Assembly: GCF_029873635.1 (NCBI RefSeq)
Contig: NC_080423.1
Span: 106,315,988 to 106,379,987 of the forward strand
From: Malania oleifera
Lineage: Eukaryota > Streptophyta > Magnoliopsida > Santalales > Ximeniaceae
Direction: 5' to 3'
Length of the DNA: 64,000 bases
A program made the translations under genes and the position numbers. The stretch's first letter is position 1; every line of letters begins with the position of its first letter. The notes under the pieces were generated by a model that saw only the letters and a list, made by a program, of their open reading frames with translations, made no database searches and was not told the origin of the DNA. Shown one piece after another: positions 30,501 to 40,324 of the stretch.

Positions 30501-30641
30501 CACAGCATGACGGTAATCCGGAACAAATCCAGAGGACAAATGTCCCTTAGAGAATTTCCGTGTTTTCCCCATCATTTGTGATAGTGAACACTTTCTTGAC
30601 TCCTTCTGCCCAGTGTACTCTATGGGAACAGTTGGTGCCAT
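18518..30641 (-). CDS. GTE8: BET bromodomain transcription factor, GTE8/GTE10 group (complete, 10 coding exons)
   Basis: Nuclear reader of acetylated histones. Exons on the minus strand: 29325-30641, 29160-29208, 28851-29006, 19930-20003, 19739-19808, 19516-19596, 19321-19436, 19150-19216, 18878-19008, 18518-18793; all introns GT-AG, phases consistent, 778 residues. Start chosen at the ATG giving [13 protein letters not shown]; the frame also opens at an upstream GTG (30665), not a plant start. [22 protein letters not shown] (24-45) is the group signature. The bromodomain is about 205-305 with acetyl-lysine-binding Asn283 (TYNPPGNDV). The NET domain is about 354-429 ([18 protein letters not shown], then an EIDIDAL acidic stretch). 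Then come a Ser/acidic linker, a charged Ala/Glu/Arg coiled coil (about 600-690) and the C-terminus LEQLGLYMK...DVEEGEID. Length fits GTE8. The exact paralogue is uncertain; the family is certain. Confidence 0.95.
20382..20860 (+). mobile_element. 5'-truncated L1 LINE 3' end with 20-bp TSD
   Basis: Plus-strand remnant of the C-terminal zinc region of L1 ORF2 and its 3' tail. [24 protein letters not shown] (20450-20525) matches the xWNxLFxxFGVxWV block that follows the last zinc ligands. A decayed MWxxWRERN region follows near 20620. The flanks aacattcagaatcccaacaa (20362-20381) and aacattcagattcccaacaa (20861-20880) agree at 19 of 20 bases and mark the target duplication. No poly-A tail is left. 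Confidence 0.75.
22587..24935. repeat. Tandem duplication of an L1 segment, one unit hAT-interrupted
   Basis: Unit 1 runs from about 22587 to 24310 and unit 2 from about 24318 to 24935. Shared landmarks are ttaataaaatgtaattcact (22625 and 24367), gatgtctccacaccaaa (23039 and 24424), catgcacttcc (23307 and 24662) and aaggaggagcatcaagactg (24256 and 24867). Unit 1 contains an extra stretch of about 340 bp (22676-23020) missing from unit 2, and the hAT element 23460-24240. Unit 2 is therefore a paralogous empty site for that insertion. Confidence 0.75.
23460..24240 (-). mobile_element. Non-autonomous hAT element, copy 1, with snRNA-like promoter module
   Basis: 781 bp. The left end TAGGGGTTTACTC and the right end gtacacccctA are inverted relatives of TAGGGGTGTACA. 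The exact 8-bp duplication cctatggg lies at 23452-23459 and 24241-24248. Subterminal regions are dense in ggttcggtttcggt motifs in both orientations. On the minus strand GTCCCACATTG (23834 side) is followed, after 34 bp, by CATAAAAG (23790-23783), matching the promoter module of copies 2 and 3 with a weakened TATA. No transposase is encoded. Orientation is given by the promoter module. Confidence 0.88.
26261..27152 (+). mobile_element. Non-autonomous hAT element, copy 2, with snRNA-like promoter module
   Basis: 892 bp, inverted relative to copy 1. The left end is TAGGGTGTAGA and the right end GTACACCCCTA. The exact 8-bp duplication cctgtgta lies at 26253-26260 and 27153-27160. The interior is homologous to copy 1 (aacctttgtcccacattgg, ccatctagccttcctatcatt, ggccttgtctacattcag). 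GTCCCACATTG (26776-26786) is followed by TATAAAAG at 26821, with 34 bp between them. No ORF of note. Confidence 0.9.
27161..28396. other. Intron sequence without recognised features
   Basis: Part of GTE intron 3. No transposon termini, coding homology or RNA structure was recognised. Short ORFs on both strands have no family resemblance. Confidence 0.45.
28397..28706. mobile_element. MITE, 310 bp, AGGGTAAAAGACAC termini
   Basis: Inverted ends: AGGGTAAAAGACACATTACT on the left and AGTGCAAAGGACACTGACCT when the right end is complemented. The interior repeats caagggaggt/aggggaggt motifs. A relative lies at 53552-53869. No target duplication is visible. The superfamily is not determined. Confidence 0.6.
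29293..29316. repeat. (CA)n microsatellite next to a GTE splice donor
   Basis: On the coding strand this is a (GT)n run starting seven bases after the exon 1 donor (GTCTGTCC). It offers alternative GT dinucleotides close to the real donor. Confidence 0.85.
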
Positions 30642-31740
30642 AAGATCAACCCCCAATATCTGCACATGTCAACTTCTGACAATTAGATTTATACCCTGAC
30701 CTCAAACTTCAGACACCCAGATTGGAAAAAACATAAATTCATGCCAGTATATATCCTTCACGTTAGAGTATAGTTAATTTCAAATCTTTTATCACGCTTA
30801 ATTCTTTATTTTTCTTTTTTCATTGCATCCCATCAGCATCGGCCGTTTCCTTCTTCCCCACAATATTGAGAGTCAAATTTAAAATTTTCCCTCACAATAA
30901 AGTCCAATTTGACATCCAGCAGCACGACTTCAAAATCTCCACAATCATTCAATAATTTCTCTCAATTTTGACAAACAAACAGAAGCATAATCAAATATCC
31001 AAAAAAATATTAAAAACCCTAGTTCCAACACATTCACTGATTCAGTTCAAACAATGCAAACCCCGCAAGTCCCAAAGACCGTAAAACGATCACGCCCCTA
31101 AAAAGTTCGTATTTTTGTGTCGCTCAAGAAACTCAAAAGAAAACTCCTTTGTTGCTACAGGTCGAAAACTCCTCACAACAAAGGCAATTATATATTCAAC
31201 GACGCAAATAAGTGTTAGAAAGATATACACGAACGAATCCTAAGCCGAGTCGAGCATAAACCGCACAGAGAAAACCCTAGATCGACGGAGATACCCCGAG
31301 AAAGAAGCTAAACAAATCTGATCGCGACGATTAAAAGAATGCTTCAATTGAAAACCCTAGAAATCCTTCGCAAGAATCCAATTCAAAACCTGGATCTCGA
31401 GCAGAAGAGCCGTTGGGCGTGCCGTACGAAACCCTAGAAACCCCTTCGTAATTCTCTTCCAGAGTGAGAAAAAAAATGAGAGAGAGGGGGAGAAGGCTTT
31501 TTAGAGAGAGAGACGAAGCCAAAGCGAGCGAGAGAGAGAGAGCTAAAATCTGAGATGGCTAGGTTAGTTTGCTCCTCTACTTAAAGGCCCAGTGCCTGAC
31601 TCGCCCGCCGCGAGCCAATTAATCGCCACCGTTCAATTCCCGACTCTGCATAATCTAAGGGCTATCGCGCATTCCTATTTCGAACCGTCCGATCTAGATC
31701 CGACGGCGGAAATTATTCCCGACCACTGTGTTCAGACCGT
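30642..31740 (-). promoter_or_regulatory. GTE 5' leader, probable leader intron, and promoter
   Basis: Just upstream of the ATG the coding strand reads ...ACATGTGCAG then ATATTGGGGGTTGATCTT, a good acceptor, so a leader intron probably ends at about 30661. The first leader exon is likely around 31300-31555, a region with long CT runs (minus strand) typical of plant leaders; its donor was not fixed. Farther up, TGGGCC (31590 region, seen as ggccca on the plus strand) is a site II-type element found in proliferation-linked plant promoters. An imperfect palindrome CCGTCCGATCTAGATCCGAC lies at 31686-31707. Confidence 0.5.
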
Positions 31741-34700
31741 ATTTATTAATTAAAATTCAGGTTAGACCTATTATTAAATTCAATTATTGGAAAAAGAGTC
31801 GTCGTTTGTACACTCTCTCGCGGATGTAAACGTGCTTTACTCGCTTTCTGAAGGGAAGTTTGTTTAGAAGGACACGTTGCTGCTGCATAAGGCGAGTGTT
31901 CTACATATTGTACTCTCAAAAAACATAAAGATTTCACCTAGGCATCATCCACGTGTTTTTTTGACTTTTTACCGCCACTTATCGCGGTAAGTTAGCTATT
32001 TAGGATTTGGCTCTCACGTGCTTTAATTTGATATTGCGGGCGGTTTTAATTACTCCCTTTGTCTTTTATAATTATTATTTTTGTTTGATAAATTTAGAAA
32101 TTATAATTTTATAAAATAAAATAAAATAAATTTTAATATGATTAATTTTATATCAAAAATTCACCTAAAATTTTTAAATTAGTTTAATTTCCAATTAAAA
32201 ATAGACTTTACAATTACAAAATTATTGTCTTTATAGATTTAAAAAATAATATAATAGTGCAAATTAATATAAATAATATGTGAGTCTTTTATTATAAAAT
32301 AATTAGTTTATTATAAATTATAAAATGTAAACTCAAATTATTGTATTTAATACGAACAAATTAACAAATGATGCTTTTGTTGAATGATTCGAATTAATTT
32401 TTTGTATTTAATTTATTGAAATACTTTTTATCATGCATTCAGTTACTATTCAAGTTTAATTTTTATTACAATTTAATGAAAAGATATTTATTGCTTGATG
32501 AGACTAAATTTAATTCATAATTATCAATACATTCACTTGAAGATCCCGATGATCAAACAAATAAAAAAAATATCTTCTTCGAGACACATATTTGAATCAA
32601 ATGATTTCAAGCTTGCAAAGTTAAAAATGAGTAATATAACAGGAGAATAAACTTTAATTTAGAATGAATAACTCATATTCAAATTCAAACTTTTGAGCTT
32701 TATATTCAAATTTTATATCGCAAGATCACAAACTTCGAACAAAATAACAATAAGCAAAATTCAAATCTAAAAACTTTTTTTATTTTTGTAAAACTGTATT
32801 TGCTTTTTACTAGTTCTGATTAATTTATTTAATATATATTATATATACTATAATTATTATTCAAATATTAATACAATACGCATTTATATCGTGTGATTAT
32901 GCATTAAAATTGCAAACTGATAGTAAAATTTAGAAAAAATTTCTTTGAGTTAGTTCCTAACATGATTATCATCCAACACAAAATTCATTTAGGCCAAGTG
33001 GCCTATTCATTAAAAAAACTACTTCATATTAAAATATAGATACAATTTTTGGGGGGTAGTTTGTACTTGAATTTATTATGAGTCAAAATAATTTGACTTC
33101 AATAGGATTGAATTTATTATTGATAGATTTGATTTGCTACCTTAAATAAATCATTTAGACTCTAATTTCAATTATTAACAAAATCAAAAATTAAATTATA
33201 CCACAAAATTCTTAATTTCTAGAATCATAACCTCCTAAAAGAGTCTACCCAATTAAATATTTTCATTCTTTTACTTACCTAATTTTGTTATATTGCCACA
33301 TTTGCCTATATAAATATCAATAAAAATATAATAAGAAGAAGAAAGAGAACTTATATATCATCAATTTTCATATAATATTTTATTGTGGTCCGCCCCTTCC
33401 CCAGATCCCGCATGCATGGAAACTTTGTGCACCAAGCTGTTCCTTTTTTTTGTGAATATTTTCAATAAAACTTATGATTGTACGTTCATTGTACGTTCAC
33501 TATATCGATAATGTATTATATTTTTTGTCGCACACCAATGTCATATATAATTTTTATTACTATTTAAGGAAAGTTTGAACGGCTTTTAACTATTTTTTAT
33601 TATTGTATTTTTTTTAAATATCCTCAATTTATAGGTTATCTTATAACTATAATATTTACAATTCATGGAAATATAAATAATTTAATAAGTTATTTTTATT
33701 GTAAAAATTAAATAAAAATTTATAACCTTCCATTCTCTTATCAACCCGATACCCAAAAAATAGTATCTGACACTAGTAATTTGACGAACATGTTACTTTT
33801 ACATTTCAAACTTTATGATAATTCGTTTTCAAAAACTAGATTTGTGTGTCTTCATATTTCTTTCACAAATTGTGTATATTGTTTAGTTTATGTGTTACTT
33901 GTATTGAAAAAAATATATATATCGAGTCCTAATTAAATGATTGGAATAATGAAGGCAATTACAAACTTGCTTGAATTTTTTTTTTATTTAAATAAACTTT
34001 ATTGCAAGTAACTTAAAAAATTATCGCACAAAAACACCATCTTACGAATAGTTTATTCAAGAGTTTTATTAAAATTGCAAGACTACATATAACTAAACAA
34101 CACATTGTCACTCTATATTTATTATTAATTAGTCGGGAGTGTGCATTATTAAATAATTATTTATTTAACTACTCTTAAAATATCAAAGAAAAAATATGAT
34201 AGTTTTCAAAGTGACAAAAATTGTAATGCTAACTATACCATTCATCTTGTATCCATAAAATTTTAAAATTTAACCTGAGTCCAAAATCCAATTAAATACC
34301 CAAACCTTTAAATCTTTACCAGTTGTTTTCTTCCAATCCTTGTATTTTCAACTTCCCACACGTCCTCCACTACCCAATTTTACAAATAACCTTTTATGTG
34401 TAATAATCGTGCTGAGCTGAATATCAACAACTATCACCTTAGTTCTCACATCTAATATGTTGTACCTTATGCCCTAACTATGGACGATCTTGCTTGTTAT
34501 ATTCTTTCGAATAGACTCTTTAATTTAATAATGCATACTTTGTTTTACATACAAAGTATTAGCAACGTCTAATTTTGTTATTAAATAATTATTTTTAACT
34601 AATTATTATTTCATATCAAAGATGAGAATTTGGCTATTCTGTTGAATATTGATTTCATTAATGGATTTCTCTTGGTCTTAGAATATGGTATACTATTTTT

Positions 34701-34774
34701 TCCTTTTAATAATATTATATATAATTATTTGTTTTTCTTTATGTTTTGGTAATACATAATGTGTAGGGACTTTG
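31741..34774. other. AT-rich intergenic spacer
   Basis: About 3 kb of AT-rich sequence with no gene recognised. Parts (31985-32100 and about 33600-33770) resemble 52620-52920 on the other side of the retrotransposon block, for example cacgtgctttaatttg and atatttacaattcatg. This suggests an old duplication or a decayed unrecognised element. A SINE fragment lies at 33383-33449. Confidence 0.5.
33383..33449 (+). mobile_element. Truncated Au-SINE-like 3' fragment
   Basis: Carries TTGTGGTCCGCCCCTTCCCC, then GATCCCGCATG and CTTTGTGCACCAAGCTG ending in a T-rich tail. This is the same 3' body as the SINE at 5786-5967. The tRNA-like 5' half is absent and no TSD was identified. Confidence 0.7.
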
Positions 34775-34779
34775 CAATG

Positions 34780-36109
34780 TGACAGGGATCAACATGCCTT
34801 ATGTATCCCTTTTACTGATATGATGACACATGGACAACCTTCTGATGTCCACTCCTTTGCTGACATGGTGACACGTGGACGACCTTCAGATGTCCACTAT
34901 TGTTTATATATGTTTTACAATAACACATGGGATCAATTGAAGATCTTCTACTTTTTTTATAAAAGACTTCTTTTATGTGAAGACTTTGTTATTGTGTTAA
35001 TTTATATTTTTCGTGAATATATTATTTCCAAATTATTAGGTGCTTGAAAATCATGCTTGAATATCCAAGTGAAGTATTGAAGTAAAATCCAACTCAAAAC
35101 CCATGTGGGCCCCACATGACTCCGATGGGCCCCCACGCAGTTTTGGCCTTCATTTTGGAATATATTTAAATTTCAAATTTGAATTGTAATAATGTAAGAC
35201 AACTAAACTTGACTTGTGTGCTTAGTAAATATTAATTGTGTTAGGTTAATAGTTGTTGAGAGTTGTGGTTGAAAGTTGTTGAGAGTTGTTGAGTGTTTAA
35301 TGCTTTGTCTCTCAGGCTATGCCTATAAATAGTCTTCTTATTGTAAGAACAAGATAGGAAGTTGAAGTTGAATATTGAAGAAGCATCTCTTTGCTTGAGC
35401 TTGTAAAGTTTGTTCCTCTCCTTGTGAGTGAGTAGTGTGACGTTACGGCGTTCTCTCCGGATATCAAGTGGTGAGAGACCACTAAACTATCCAACGACTC
35501 CATCAACCCCTCCTTCATCTAATACTCTCACGACCCCTATCAACACCACAAGACCAGCACCTTCATACACTCACACGACGATCATCATCTACACTCCATT
35601 GCTGCGTTCATCTTGTGATTCAAAACTTGTACGAAGGACCTATGGTGTGACCTAATTACGTGTGGAACAACGTCAAGTCATCCAAATCAATTCCTTACTA
35701 ACTTTAGTACTTGTGTTTGAATCTTTTGCTGTATATCTTGTGAACCATTGCTAGTAGATTAAAATCACATCTTTGAATAGCCCATTTGATCTATAGATTG
35801 CAATATTAGTATTTGTTAGTTAAAATCAATTGTATAAATATTAGTTTGCCAACATAGAACTTTTATTCTTGAATCTTTGAAATAACAACTTTTCAGCATA
35901 TAACTTGATTCCTTTGTGAAAGAACCAATTGAGACTTAATTGCTAGACAAGTCATACACCTTTTGAAAATCCTTGAACATGTGAAATAAAGTATGATTTA
36001 TTGTGTTTATGTTCAGATAATTAAATTATTAAATTAAAGTGTTTAAGTGTATGTGCTTGTGCGAGGGTTGAATCGTAGGACATAGATCGACCATTCCCGT
36101 CCTACATCA
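34780..36109 (+). repeat. Outer element 5' LTR
   Basis: 1330 bp, TG...CA. A TATA box TATAAATAG at 35324-35332 marks the probable U3/R border. Two gatg(a)cacatgg-type direct repeats occur near 34823 and 34868. Transcription of the outer element would start shortly after 35350. Confidence 0.92.
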
Positions 36110-36112
36110 TCT

Positions 36113-36124
36113 TGGTATCAGAGC
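36113..36124 (+). other. Outer element primer-binding site (initiator tRNA-Met)
   Basis: TGGTATCAGAGC, the complement of the 3' end of plant initiator tRNA-Met, starts three bases after the LTR end. Confidence 0.9.
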
Positions 36125-36535
36125 CTAGGTCGAATTAGGTGAACCTTTTAAGTCCCAACGCCTTTATTTTCCGTTTACAAAATTGATGTGCGACTTTCAT
36201 TGTCCAAACCTTCCCATCTTCAAAAACCTTAAACGCAAAAGTTGTGGGAAATTTTCTTAACTTTCTTTTGACACAAAGATCGCCTTATTTGAAGTTTTGT
36301 AGCGAAAGTTACGCCCCAAATACTGAAAATTTTTTGCGATTGAAAATCGTTTAACAGCTCTTGGGTTTCCAAAAAAATGGGTGACGATTTTGTCCAGAAC
36401 AGCCCACCTATACTCTGAGTTTTGGGTATTTGGACCTTAGTTATGTTACGTTTACACTTGACCTTACCTTGTGTAACCAAACACCATTCCAAAGGGCTGC
36501 CCTAGTGCTTTCCGAATCCTTTCCCAACCCCTAGG

Positions 36536-37605
36536 ATGTCTACTCAAGCCGTGAATCCTTACTGAGGTCGTAGGATTTATGTTGAAAGAGTGCCACTTAT
36601 GATTCCTAGAGAAAGACCTTACTTCCCTCCACAGAGGCGAGTAAGTCGCCAAGATGACATTGCTAGGATACCCCCACGTCATAAGCCCTATGCCCAACAT
36701 TGGGATGATGAGGACTATGACATTGATGACCTTCATATTAGAAGACCTTGCCGTAAGGACCGGTGTGATCCTTACAATGATAAAATGAGGATAAAAGCCC
36801 CCATCTTTGATGGACAAAAAGATCCTAAAGTCTTCCAAAATTGGTTGACTAGAATGGACGCCTATTTTGAGTGGTGTAAGATGCATAACTCACATCGAGT
36901 GATGTTTGCAAAAATGAGACTAATCGGGCAAGCCAAACTCCATTGGATAAATGTTGAGAGGCAAGAAACAAGGTTAAACCATAGACCCATTGAGCATTGG
37001 GATCTAATAAAGGATATATTAAGGGAGAAGTATGCACCCCTTGGATATAGAGAGCACCTTATAGATCAGCTTTACGACTTGCGTCAAGGTAGTATGACTG
37101 TTCTAGAATATATGAATCAATTCAATAAGCTGACTGTAAGATGTGGTGTCTATGAGACTGATAGTCAACATACCTCTCGGTTTTGTCTAGGACTAAAACC
37201 TAAAATGAGGAGAAAACTATTCCCATATCACATGAAGTCCCTTGAACATGCCTATAGTTTAGCTTATAACTTTGAGCAAGGGACTAAAGAGCCCATGGGA
37301 AAACAGTTTGATACCTCTTCCAATGAGTCATACTCTTACCAGATTCAGAGTTATGAAAAGTCCCAACCAGCACAATCAAGTCTAGTCACCTCCCGAGAAA
37401 GCAATTCCCCAGTCGAACAACCTATGGACAAAGGAAAAGCGCCTATGGACTAGGCGCTTGAAAGGGAAGATGGTGAAAAAAATGAGAAGGAAAAGAGAAA
37501 AATTAGTGATGAATCCTTAAACCCCATAAGTAAAAATTTGTGTGATCAAGAAAATCAAAATGCACAGGAAGTGTCGGTGGATGTTCCTAAGGAAACTGAA
37601 ACACC
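36536..37605 (+). pseudogene. Outer element gag
   Basis: The original start is probably the ATG at 36536 (MSTQAVNPY), but an in-frame TGA at 36563 breaks it. The open part begins at 36590 and runs to a TAG at 37451-37453. Retrotransposon gag domain with DGQKDPKVFQNWLTRMDAYF (about residues 73-92 of the open part), VMFAKMRLIGQAKLHWINVE and LRQGSMTVLEYMNQF. Lys/Glu-rich sequence continues past the stop until the inner element inserts at 37611. No zinc knuckle is seen, and protease is absent on both sides of the insertion. Confidence 0.85.
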
Positions 37606-37610
37606 CCTTT

Positions 37611-40059
37611 TGCAACGTCTCTCAATTTCTTAACATAAAATAACACATAATAAATAAAATGGTCAACCCGAACCCGTGGGTAGCAGGGACACCTGTCAAA
37701 CACAGCGGAAAACCTAACAGCAGTAAACATAAAATCTCAAACATCCAATCATAATACATAATACCAGAACTTTTTATAACATCAAAATATTGTTATGATA
37801 TACAACCTCCAAAAGTCAAAATAATACTAGGATTAAATAACAAAAACTCCCGATCCTAGTTCAATGCTTACCCTTCTAGTAGGGAAGCTTCAATCACTCA
37901 ATGGCGGCTCTAGCCCACCGGTCTCACTGGATTTCTTGAAAATCATTTAATGTTCAGGGGTGAGACACTTCTCAGTAAGGGAAAATAAACTAAATACAGT
38001 TGTGTGGTAACATGAATATTTAATGCATTTGTACGTATACAGTACATTTCATAATTTTATAAACATAATCATATCGTACTGGATAAACATATATTTTCAC
38101 ATCTATTAATAAATCATAACATATATAAAAATCATCTGTTATAACTGTAGTACTGAAAACAAATCCAGGATGAATAGTTAGCTGGTGTCATGTATTACCC
38201 CCCATGACGGGTTGTGCAGCCCGAAAGCGGGACCCGACAATGGCTGGCCGACCACTGCCGAATCAAATATGTTTGTAAGTACGATGAGCCCGCCACACCC
38301 TGGTCCGGATTGCCAGGTGGACGTCCACACTCTACTAAAAGCCACATCGACTATCCATCTCCCATCCCCTCGTGGGATGGTTAGCACTAATCTGTCGTAG
38401 ATATCTGATCTACACATATAACTACGGTACCGAGCCCCTGAACTGAACTAAACTAACATCCTGGTGGTGATAACATACAATACATGATCATATATATAAC
38501 ATCATTACGGTCTCATGCCAAAAATATAGTAATTACGGCCTCGTACCTAAAACATAAATATGTGGCCTCGCGCCAATAACATAAATACGGCTTCGTGCCA
38601 ATAACATAAATATGGCCTCGTGCCGATAACATAAATACATGGCCTCGCGCCAATAACATAAATACGGCCTCGTGCCGATAACATAAATATATGGTCTCGC
38701 GCCAAAATTGTTTCAGGTATATATACTGAAAATACATCATTTATCTCATAATCGTCAAAACCATCACAACATAACTCATATATTTCATAATACCTGAAAT
38801 CATGCTTTGTTCGTAAAAGCTTTCACATCATAATATATTTTATATAAAATAATATTCATGCCACACATATGTTGTTAAAAGTCATACTTCATATTCTAAA
38901 ATCGTGAATTCTTTACATCTCATACATACATATACATTTTAATCATCATAGCAGTATTTTCCCAATTGTACATTTCATTCGTAATACACAATATAACATA
39001 TGCTTTTATGAAAATAAATTTACTCATAATCAATAATAATTTGTATGAAAAATTACTACTTTAGTTTATTCCCTTACCTGGCTATTGAGAAATTCCTTAG
39101 GACCCAAAATTTCACGCCCTTGGCGCCCGAAATTTAATTCCTGCAATTTACATTTTTCCCAGATTAATTAATCTATTTCTCCAAAATAATACTCATCTAA
39201 CCTTCCCTAAGCTCTATATACCTCAAATTAATATTTAAACTATTATTTAATATCCCTACTTAATTTTCTGAATTTTGCCTGCGGGACCCAAAATTACACC
39301 TGCGGCGCTCACTCGGGCCTTAAATTTCAGAAATCCTACTTCAGTTCGAAATACTTAATATTTTAGCATTTCTAAATTAATTCTAATTAATTAAAAATAA
39401 GCCCCTTAATAATCGCCGCACCCCAAATTTAGGGTTTTGGTCCGACACCCCCACGAGAATTCCGTCCCACTAGACTTGTAGAGAATCATCCCTAGATTCT
39501 CGTGGTGGTGTCCGTTCATAAATTGGGCTTATATTTTGCAAGAAATTAAAGAAAAAGGGGAAAATGGCTTACCCCAAAGAATACGCTTACGCCGCTCCTA
39601 CCACCAATCCGCTCCGATAAAAATGACGGCAGCGGCGAATGGAGTCTAGTGGTATCTTCGGATTTTCGATTGGGCGAAAATCCGTCATGAAATCGTGGAG
39701 AGAGGGAGAGAGAACGTGAGGAGAGAGAGAGAGAGATTGCAGGTTGCAGGAAAATAAAAATAAAAAAAAAAAAGAAAAGAAAGAAAGAAGAAGAAGAAGA
39801 TAGGAAAGGGGGGGGGCTCCAATTTGAAACACCTGAAGCCTCTGATTTATAATAATAATAATAATAATAATAATATATTTAATTAATATTAATAATAATA
39901 TATTTTATCAATAAAATAAAAATAAATTTTAATTATTTTTTTCTTTTTCTTTTAAATCCGATTAATTAATTAATTAATTGATTATTATTTTTTATTTTAT
40001 TTTTATTTTTTTGGAAATCAATCCACTAATCTTTTATATCTCTTTTTGGGGTTTTTACA
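37611..40059 (-). repeat. Inner element 3' LTR (left copy)
   Basis: 2449 bp. Contains a minisatellite of xACGGCCTCGTGCCGATAACATAAAT-type units at 38507-38712, GA-rich and TAA-rich tracts near 39710-39890, and the PPT-proximal end. It produces several short ORFs that are not genes. Confidence 0.92.
38507..38712. repeat. Minisatellite inside inner LTR (left)
   Basis: Alternating units of cggcctcgtgccgataacat and ggcctcgcgccaataacat, about 24-32 bp each, roughly seven units. The right LTR carries the same array at about 46000-46170 with a different unit content. Each unit contains a small GGC(C/T)TCG(T/C)GCC near-palindrome. Confidence 0.8.
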
Positions 40060-40072
40060 TTCTCCCCTCCTT
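40060..40072 (-). other. Inner element polypurine tract
   Basis: AAGGAGGGGAGAA on the minus strand, directly before the TG of the 3' LTR. It primes plus-strand DNA synthesis. Confidence 0.8.
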
Positions 40073-40324
40073 ATGAAAATTTCGTCCTCGAAATTTGTCA
40101 TTCCCCTATTTCCCTTCCTTAGTGAAAACACTTCCAATTTTTATTGATTACCCTCACTTATGGCGGAGGAATACCGTGGTTACAACGAGGGCTCTGGGAG
40201 ATTACAACTATTCAAAATTCTCCCAAAACTATTCATGTTTCAAAACTAAAAACTCTATCTCTCTTACATTACATTATACAAATAAAAACTACAATACTAT
40301 TCCATTCACATGACTGGCTCAGCT

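Noticed and set aside
30642-30665. Upstream extension of the GTE reading frame to 30665
   Set aside because: The codon there is GTG, not ATG, and the sequence just before the ATG at 30641 looks like a splice acceptor (GTGCAG). The conserved N-terminus [12 protein letters not shown] begins at 30641.
38507-38740. Tandem repeat with regular units resembling an array of spacers
   Set aside because: Units and spacers are both repeated, the DNA is a plant LTR, and no cas genes exist. It is a minisatellite, not CRISPR.
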